Assembly: GCA_934500705.1 (NCBI GenBank)
Contig: CAKSTI010000020.1
Span: 1-37,279, forward strand
Direction: 5' to 3'
Origin: an uncultured Clostridia bacterium
GTDB taxonomy: Bacteria > Bacillota > Clostridia > UMGS1810
Length of the DNA stretch: 37,279 bases
Shown: in pieces, positions 33,576 through 37,279 of the stretch
Numbering within the stretch: position 1 is the first letter of the stretch
How the letters are laid out: each line of letters starts with the position of its first letter
Notes under the pieces: model-generated
Databases searched by the model: none
The model's input: only the letters and a program-made list of their open reading frames with translations
What the model was told of the DNA's origin: nothing
Translations under genes and position numbers: made by a program

Positions 33576-34421
33576 ATGGAAATTATCACAAATCACACAA
33601 TCGAGTGTTTTAAAAATCATCTCTTGGAGGAGGAAAAGAGTGCAAGCACCGTGGAAAAATATATTCGTGACGTGCGGTGCTTTGAAAAACGCTTTCACGG
33701 CAGAAAAGTGGAAAAGAGCGGCGTCCTTGAATACAAAAGGGAACTGTGTGAAAACTATGCCCCACGCAGTGTAAACTCAATTCTATCGTCGCTGAACACA
33801 TTCTTTGCATACATCAGCCGCCACGATTTGCGTGTAAAGACGCTCAAAATCCAAAGGCAGATATTTGCAGACGAACAAAGGGAACTCAGCCGTGGAGAAT
33901 ATGAGCGGCTCCTCTCTGCGGCAAAGAGAGCAAAAAAGGAACGGCTCTACTGCCTTTTGCAGGCACTCGGCTCAACGGGTCTCAGAATTTCGGAGCTCAG
34001 CTCTGTCACCGTCGAGGCGGTCAAGGAGAGCGTCGCAACCATAAACTGCAAAGGAAAGATACGGCAGGTGTTTCTGCCTAAACAACTCTGCCGCCTGCTC
34101 CTGTCATACGCCAAAAAACACGGAATAAAAAAAGGAGCGGTGTTTGTAACAAGAAACGGCAATCCCCTAAACCGCTCAAACATCTGGACGGAGATGAAAA
34201 AACTGTGCCGGAGCGCCAACGTTTCCGAAAAGAAGGTCTTTCCGCACAATCTGCGCCACCTCTTTGCAAGAATATATTACAGCATAGAAAAAGACATCGT
34301 CCGCCTGGCAGACATTCTCGGTCATTCAAGCGTCAACACAACAAGAATTTACACAATGGAAACAGGCACCGTGCACCGCCGTCAGATACAGCAACTCGGT
34401 AAAATTTTCATAAGGGCATAA
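33576..34421 (+). CDS. Tyrosine recombinase, probable invertase of the adjacent promoter switch
   Basis: 281 residues; ATG at 33576 after AAAGGAAG. N-terminal SAM-like core-binding domain (about 5-85, LEEEKSASTVEKYIRDVRCFEKRF) and C-terminal catalytic domain. All catalytic residues can be placed: Arg137 (STGLRISEL), Lys161 (CKGKIRQV), His224 and Arg227 (HNLRHLFA), His250 (LGHSS) and nucleophile Tyr259 (TRIYTM). Size and layout resemble XerC/D and the stand-alone phase-variation recombinases of Firmicutes. Its stop codon is 6 bp before a 24-bp recombination-type site whose inverted partner lies 164 bp further on, just before the polysaccharide operon. It therefore probably flips that promoter segment. 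It is not accompanied by phage or integrative-element genes. In the orientation sequenced, the invertible promoter would transcribe antisense to its 3' end. Confidence 0.92.
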   Translation: MEIITNHTIECFKNHLLEEEKSASTVEKYIRDVRCFEKRFHGRKVEKSGVLEYKRELCENYAPRSVNSILSSLNTFFAYISRHDLRVKTLKIQRQIFADEQRELSRGEYERLLSAAKRAKKERLYCLLQALGSTGLRISELSSVTVEAVKESVATINCKGKIRQVFLPKQLCRLLLSYAKKHGIKKGAVFVTRNGNPLNRSNIWTEMKKLCRSANVSEKKVFPHNLRHLFARIYYSIEKDIVRLADILGHSSVNTTRIYTMETGTVHRRQIQQLGKIFIRA

Positions 34422-34427
34422 AAAAAT

Positions 34428-34451
34428 ACAACATAATTCTTATTATGTCGT
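34428..34451. repeat. Inversion site 1 (left, core TCTT)
   Basis: 24-bp near-palindrome: arm ACAACATAAT, core TCTT, arm ATTATGTCGT (one mismatch to the arm consensus ATTATGTTGT). As an inverted copy of the site at 34616 it matches at 22 of 24 positions, with an identical 8-bp centre ATTCTTAT. Confidence 0.85.
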
Positions 34452-34476
34452 AAAAGATACATATTTACTGGTTAAA

Positions 34477-34505
34477 ATAATACCACATTATGTCGATTTT
34501 GTCAA
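34477..34505 (-). promoter_or_regulatory. Invertible promoter, now pointing toward the recombinase gene
   Basis: Minus strand: -35 TTGACA (34500-34505), 17-bp spacer, extended -10 TGG-TATTAT (TATTAT 34477-34482). A half-site-like CGACATAATG sits in the spacer. It is one of the best promoters in the window, yet reads away from the polysaccharide operon. Confidence 0.88.
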
Positions 34506-34615
34506 TGACTTTATGTTCTTTTTTGGTTTGGCACACAAAAATTAAACCAATGGCGAAAAAATTTTCGATTGGCGAAACAGAAATCAAAATTCAGCTTTTG
34601 AAACTGCCCTTTTCC

Positions 34616-34639
34616 ACAACATAATAAGAATAATGTTGT
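34616..34639. repeat. Inversion site 2 (right, core AAGA)
   Basis: 24-bp near-palindrome: arm ACAACATAAT, core AAGA, arm ATAATGTTGT. The core is the reverse complement of site 1, so the two sites are in inverted orientation. The site ends 21 bp before the cpsC start codon. Confidence 0.85.
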
Positions 34640-34660
34640 TTTCGCAAGGAGTTTTAAAGT

Positions 34661-35371
34661 ATGAACGACAAAACAGACATAACGGGTTTAACCGACGAGG
34701 AAGGTATGATTGACCTGATGGAATTTTTGGGTCAGCTCTGGCAGCACAGAATTACGATTACACTTATCGCACTGATATGTGCGGCGGCATCATTTGTAAA
34801 GTTTAATTATTTTACCGCTGACACATACACCGCATCGGGCATCTTATACATAAGCAACAAAAAAGAGGATTTGTCGAAGGACGAAACTATTCAGAAAAAC
34901 GACATTGACACATCGAGGTCACTCTCCGCAGCCTGCATTGAGATATTAAAAACATCGTCATTTCTTGACGACATTGCAAGGAACGTGGACGGTTACAGCG
35001 GAAATAAAATAGCAAAGCTGATTAACATTTCGTCACTTAACGAAACCGAGCTTTTAAAAATCACCGCAAAAACAACCGACCCCCACGACACATACTCCAT
35101 TGTGGGCACAGTTATGAAAAAGGCGCCGGACAAACTGCTCAGCATTTACAAAAACGGCGAAGTCGAAATTGTTGACCCTCCCAAATATCCCATTCACGCC
35201 GATGACAACGGCATACTCACAAAAACCGTCCTCGGTGCGGCAATAGGTGTAATAATCGGTGCGGCGGCGGTGTTTTTAAAAAATATCTTTGACACCAGAG
35301 TGCGCAGCGGCGAGGCGGCGGCAAAGAGGTACAACGTGACTGTATTGGGCGAACTGCCGGAGGGGGACTGA
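34661..35371 (+). CDS. cpsC: Polysaccharide co-polymerase / kinase-activating membrane protein (Wzz, CpsC type)
   Basis: 236 residues; ATG at 34661 after AAGGAG. Wzz layout: an N-terminal segment LMEFLGQLWQHR, first membrane helix at about 33-50 (ITITLIALICAAASFV), an extracytoplasmic region about 55-185, second helix at about 190-212 (VLGAAIGVIIGAAAVFL) and a short cytoplasmic tail. In Gram-positive bacteria this protein controls chain length and switches on the partner tyrosine kinase CpsD, encoded 2 bp downstream. First gene of an operon whose only evident promoter is the invertible one just upstream, now facing the wrong way, so expression should be phase-variable. Confidence 0.9.
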   Translation: MNDKTDITGLTDEEGMIDLMEFLGQLWQHRITITLIALICAAASFVKFNYFTADTYTASGILYISNKKEDLSKDETIQKNDIDTSRSLSAACIEILKTSSFLDDIARNVDGYSGNKIAKLINISSLNETELLKITAKTTDPHDTYSIVGTVMKKAPDKLLSIYKNGEVEIVDPPKYPIHADDNGILTKTVLGAAIGVIIGAAAVFLKNIFDTRVRSGEAAAKRYNVTVLGELPEGD

Positions 35372-35373
35372 GA

Positions 35374-36126
35374 ATGTTCGGAACAAACAAGAAATCAAAT
35401 ACGGATAACAGCGCAGGACGCATTATTGATGAAAACACGAGTTTTGAAACCGTGGAAACATACAAAACCATAAGAACAAACATAATGTTCTCTATGCCAA
35501 AGTCCAAAAGCGGCAAAGTAATTGTTGTAACAGGCTCAATGCCGAGTGAGGGCAAAACCACCACGGCAATAAACCTTGCCATAACATTTGCCCAGATGGG
35601 CGCAAAGGTGCTCCTTGCCGACTGCGATTTAAGAAAACCGAGAATACATCGTTACCTCGGAATTGAAAAGGAGGACGGCGTTTCAAATATACTTTGCGGA
35701 TTTTGCGATGCACAGTCCGCAATCAAAAAGAACGTAAGAGAAAACCTCGACTGCCTGACAAGCGGCGGCACACCGCCGAACCCTGCCGAACTTTTGGAGT
35801 CGGACGAATTTACGGAACTTCTCGCACAGCTTAAAGAAAGCTATGACTACATATTTATAGATACTCCGCCGACAACCGTTGTCACCGACGCCGCAATAAT
35901 CTTTGCGCAATGCTCCGGCGTTGTGGTGGTTATCCGCCAGAACATAACGAGCTTTGACCTTCTCGATGTGACAATGGACACCATTTCCAAGGCAAACGCA
36001 AAGGCGCTCGGATTTGTGGTGCTGGGCACTGACGAAAAGAGAGGCAAATATTACGGCAAAGGCAAATACGGCTACCGCTACAAATATTCTTACAGACCGT
36101 ATGCCGAGGGCGGTGAAACAAAATGA
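35374..36126 (+). CDS. cpsD: Tyrosine-protein kinase of capsule/exopolysaccharide synthesis (BY-kinase)
   Basis: 250 residues; ATG at 35374 with GGAGGGGG inside the end of cpsC. BY-kinase motifs: Walker A GSMPSEGKTTTAINLA, Walker A' VLLADCDLRKPR, Walker B YIFIDTPP. The C-terminus has the tyrosine cluster that is autophosphorylated (KYYGKGKYGYRYKYSYRPY). It lacks membrane helices and relies on CpsC as membrane partner. Together with CpsC and the CpsB phosphatase it regulates polysaccharide polymerisation and export. Its stop overlaps the cpsB start (ATGA). Confidence 0.95.
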   Translation: MFGTNKKSNTDNSAGRIIDENTSFETVETYKTIRTNIMFSMPKSKSGKVIVVTGSMPSEGKTTTAINLAITFAQMGAKVLLADCDLRKPRIHRYLGIEKEDGVSNILCGFCDAQSAIKKNVRENLDCLTSGGTPPNPAELLESDEFTELLAQLKESYDYIFIDTPPTTVVTDAAIIFAQCSGVVVVIRQNITSFDLLDVTMDTISKANAKALGFVVLGTDEKRGKYYGKGKYGYRYKYSYRPYAEGGETK

Positions 36127-36809
36127 CGGATATTCACACCCACGCCCTGCCGGGAGTTGACGACGGGGCAAAGAATATTGACGAGAGTTTGGGGATGCTG
36201 CGTTACAGCTACAACAGCGGAGTTGAAAAATGCGTTCTCACGCCCCACTGCTTTATTCACTCGTCAACTGCGATTGAGAGTTTTACGGAGGTAAGGGACG
36301 AGGCATTTGCGGCGCTTTGCAGTCAAACACGGCATATGGACGATGTCCCCAAACTGCTCACGGGCGCCGAGGTATACTGCGACCACGACATAAGCCGTCA
36401 CCGTGACATTGACAAGCTGTGCATAAGCGGCACCAATATGATGCTTGTGGAATTTCCGCTTGACGGCAGACGGCGGCCGCTGTCCGAGTGGATTTATTCG
36501 CTCAACACCAAGGGAATAACGGTTATTGCCGCACACGTTGAGCGGTATGCCGACACGGCAAAAATTTTGGAGGAAACCAAAGGACTTGACATTGTGTATC
36601 AGATAAACGCATCGAGTTTTATGCACATAAGTTCACGCCGAAAGCTCAAAAAAATTCTGCTCTGTCCCGGCAAGTTTATTGCCGCAAGCGATATGCACAA
36701 TATGACAACACGCAAAAGCCGTCTGGCAGAGGCACGGGATTTGGCTCAAAAGCGCAATTTCGGCGCAGAGCTTTTCCGTGATGATATTTTAAGGAGGTGC
36801 ACAAAATAA
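36123..36809 (+). CDS. cpsB: PHP-family tyrosine phosphatase (CpsB/CapC/YwqE type)
   Basis: 228 residues, starting ATG at 36123 inside the cpsD stop. The manganese-dependent PHP fold is shown by MTDIHTHALPGVDDGA (HTH metal ligands), LTPHCFIHSS, LTGAEVYCDHDI, VIAAHVERYA and AASDMHN. It dephosphorylates the tyrosine cluster of CpsD. Gene order kinase then phosphatase is conserved in exopolysaccharide operons of Firmicutes. Four-base overlap implies coupled translation. Confidence 0.93.
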   Translation: MTDIHTHALPGVDDGAKNIDESLGMLRYSYNSGVEKCVLTPHCFIHSSTAIESFTEVRDEAFAALCSQTRHMDDVPKLLTGAEVYCDHDISRHRDIDKLCISGTNMMLVEFPLDGRRRPLSEWIYSLNTKGITVIAAHVERYADTAKILEETKGLDIVYQINASSFMHISSRRKLKKILLCPGKFIAASDMHNMTTRKSRLAEARDLAQKRNFGAELFRDDILRRCTK

Positions 36810-36812
36810 AAA

Positions 36813-37016
36813 ATGGGGATTGGTATTTTAGCACTTGCAATAATTGTTGTTTTGTATCTCAATTTTGAGATAGTCTCTCCTCTCTTGGAGAAACGCAGAT
36901 ACCTTATAATGGAGATGCACAGAGCGTGCAGTGAGCACGAACGCCATCACTGGCAAAAAGAACTCAGAAAGCTGTATCTTAAAAGCATACCCGTCGTAAG
37001 ATGGTTTATTGAGTGA
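36813..37016 (+). CDS. Small membrane protein of the polysaccharide operon, unknown
   Basis: 67 residues; ATG at 36813, 3 bp after the cpsB stop, with a strong site AAGGAGGTG (36791-36799) inside the end of cpsB. One N-terminal membrane helix (IGILALAIIVVLYLNFEIV), then a charged, probably helical cytoplasmic part (LLEKRRYLIMEMHRACSEHERHHWQKELRKLY). I recognise no family. The good ribosome site and tight spacing support it as a real gene; it may modulate the CpsBCD module. The final base of its stop codon is the first base of recombination site A, so any inversion there keeps the protein intact. Confidence 0.7.
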   Translation: MGIGILALAIIVVLYLNFEIVSPLLEKRRYLIMEMHRACSEHERHHWQKELRKLYLKSIPVVRWFIE

Positions 37017-37039
37017 CAACATAATTTACATTATGTTGT
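37016..37039. repeat. Inversion-type site A (core TTAC)
   Basis: 24 bp: arm ACAACATAAT, core TTAC, arm ATTATGTTGT (perfect 10-bp arms). Same arms as the sites around the invertible promoter, different core. It begins at the last base of the small membrane-protein gene. Confidence 0.8.
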
Positions 37040-37066
37040 TAGCCTATCGTTTCCCGTGTTCTGTTT

Positions 37067-37090
37067 ATAACATAATTTACATTATGTTGT
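37067..37090. repeat. Inversion-type site B (core TTAC)
   Basis: Arm ATAACATAAT, core TTAC, arm ATTATGTTGT: a direct copy of site A with one mismatch, 51 bp downstream. It is centred exactly within an 8-bp outer inverted repeat TTTCCCGT (37050-37057) / ACGGGAAA (37100-37107). Confidence 0.8.
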
Positions 37091-37202
37091 AAATTTCAGA
37101 CGGGAAATATTTTATATTACACGGTTTTGGTATTTTGCCTGTGTTTGCGGGATTTGTTTTTCGCTGCACTCGCTTAAAGTGTCGTTTTTTTACTCCTTGT
37201 TT

Positions 37203-37226
37203 ACAACATAATGTAAATTATGTTGT
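37203..37226. repeat. Inversion-type site C (core GTAA, inverted relative to A and B)
   Basis: Arm ACAACATAAT, core GTAA, arm ATTATGTTGT. The core is the reverse complement of TTAC, so C is inverted relative to A and B. The 112 bp between B and C contain no strong promoter that I can see; TTGTAA with TTTTAT at 17 bp (from 37087, plus strand) is weak. A T-run (37181-37187) follows a poor hairpin. Confidence 0.8.
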
Positions 37227-37228
37227 AC

Positions 37229-37257
37229 GGCGCCCGGCTGTCGGAAAGCCGGGCGCC
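37229..37257. other. GC-rich hairpin after site C
   Basis: Perfect 11-bp inverted repeat GGCGCCCGGCT / AGCCGGGCGCC with a 7-nt loop, much richer in GC than its surroundings. No T-tract on either strand. It could be an attenuator or anti-terminator target ahead of further polysaccharide genes outside the window. Confidence 0.6.
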
Positions 37258-37279
37258 AATCACCCGAAAACGGCACACT

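Larger units (their letters stand above)
34428..34639. mobile_element. Invertible promoter segment (OFF orientation)
   Basis: 164 bp bounded by inverted 24-bp sites, containing a near-consensus promoter on the minus strand and no convincing plus-strand promoter. Inversion would move the -35/-10 to about 34562-34567/34585-34590 on the plus strand, with a start near 34597, transcribing cpsC and its ribosome site (about 34646). The segment also holds TTGGTTT/AAACCAA and CCAAT-gg-CGAAAA/TTTTCG-ATTGG palindromes. After inversion the second would lie upstream of the -35, where an activator could bind. Orientation logic is inferred from sequence only. Confidence 0.8.

Noticed and set aside
33576..34421. 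Housekeeping XerC/XerD or prophage integrase
   Set aside because: No phage, conjugation or tRNA attachment site is nearby and no dif-like site was seen; the inverted sites and promoter directly downstream fit a dedicated invertase better.
37016..37226. Sites A, B and C as transcription terminators
   Set aside because: They are A/T-rich palindromes without following T-tracts, share arms with the promoter-flanking sites, and differ in orientation-specific cores, which terminators would not need.

Overview
The window looks like a piece of a polysaccharide-degrading, anaerobic Clostridia-type (Bacillota) genome. The pointers are Gly-rich Shine-Dalgarno sites ahead of nearly every gene, three S-layer-homology (SLH) proteins, a T-box leader, HydG (an [FeFe]-hydrogenase maturase) and a CpsBCD-type tyrosine kinase/phosphatase cassette. 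Genus cannot be read from the sequence; a gut plant-fibre degrader is a reasonable inference.

Left part (1-19.75 kb, minus strand): nine co-directional genes with short gaps, apparently one operon of about 19.6 kb behind a good promoter at 19.70-19.73 kb. In transcription order: sugar-binding lipoprotein, two ABC permeases (no ATPase), an SLH-anchored Asp-box/GH74-like beta-propeller enzyme, two SLH proteins without a recognisable catalytic domain, a GLUG-like module protein, a second propeller enzyme (apparent ATT start) and a multidomain SGNH esterase cut by the window edge. This reads as a Gram-positive polysaccharide-utilisation locus, perhaps for an acetylated, xyloglucan- or pectin-like polymer.

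Middle (19.75-25.9 kb): a 104-bp tandem repeat carrying promoter-like boxes, a small secreted protein, then an amino-sugar cluster: nagB-nagA (minus), an AraC regulator and a cytoplasmic GH123/DUF4091-like enzyme (plus). Matching direct-repeat AraC-type half-sites stand at the same distance from the -10 boxes of nagB and the GH123-like gene.

26-33.5 kb: a complete T-box leader controls an HTH-cupin-acyl-CoA synthetase fusion, an unusual T-box target. Then come hydG, a short DtxR/MntR-family regulator, a secreted beta-helix protein and a TetR regulator.

Right end (33.5-37.3 kb): the most striking part. A complete tyrosine recombinase gene is followed, 6 bp after its stop codon, by a 24-bp near-palindromic site. 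A second copy in inverted orientation lies just before a capsule/exopolysaccharide operon (cpsC-cpsD-cpsB-small membrane protein). Between the two sites is a near-consensus promoter that points away from the operon. This has the architecture of an invertible promoter, captured in the OFF orientation. Three more sites with the same arms but a different core (two direct, one inverted) lie after the last gene. The core sequence seems to define which sites can recombine, suggesting a multi-segment phase-variation system.
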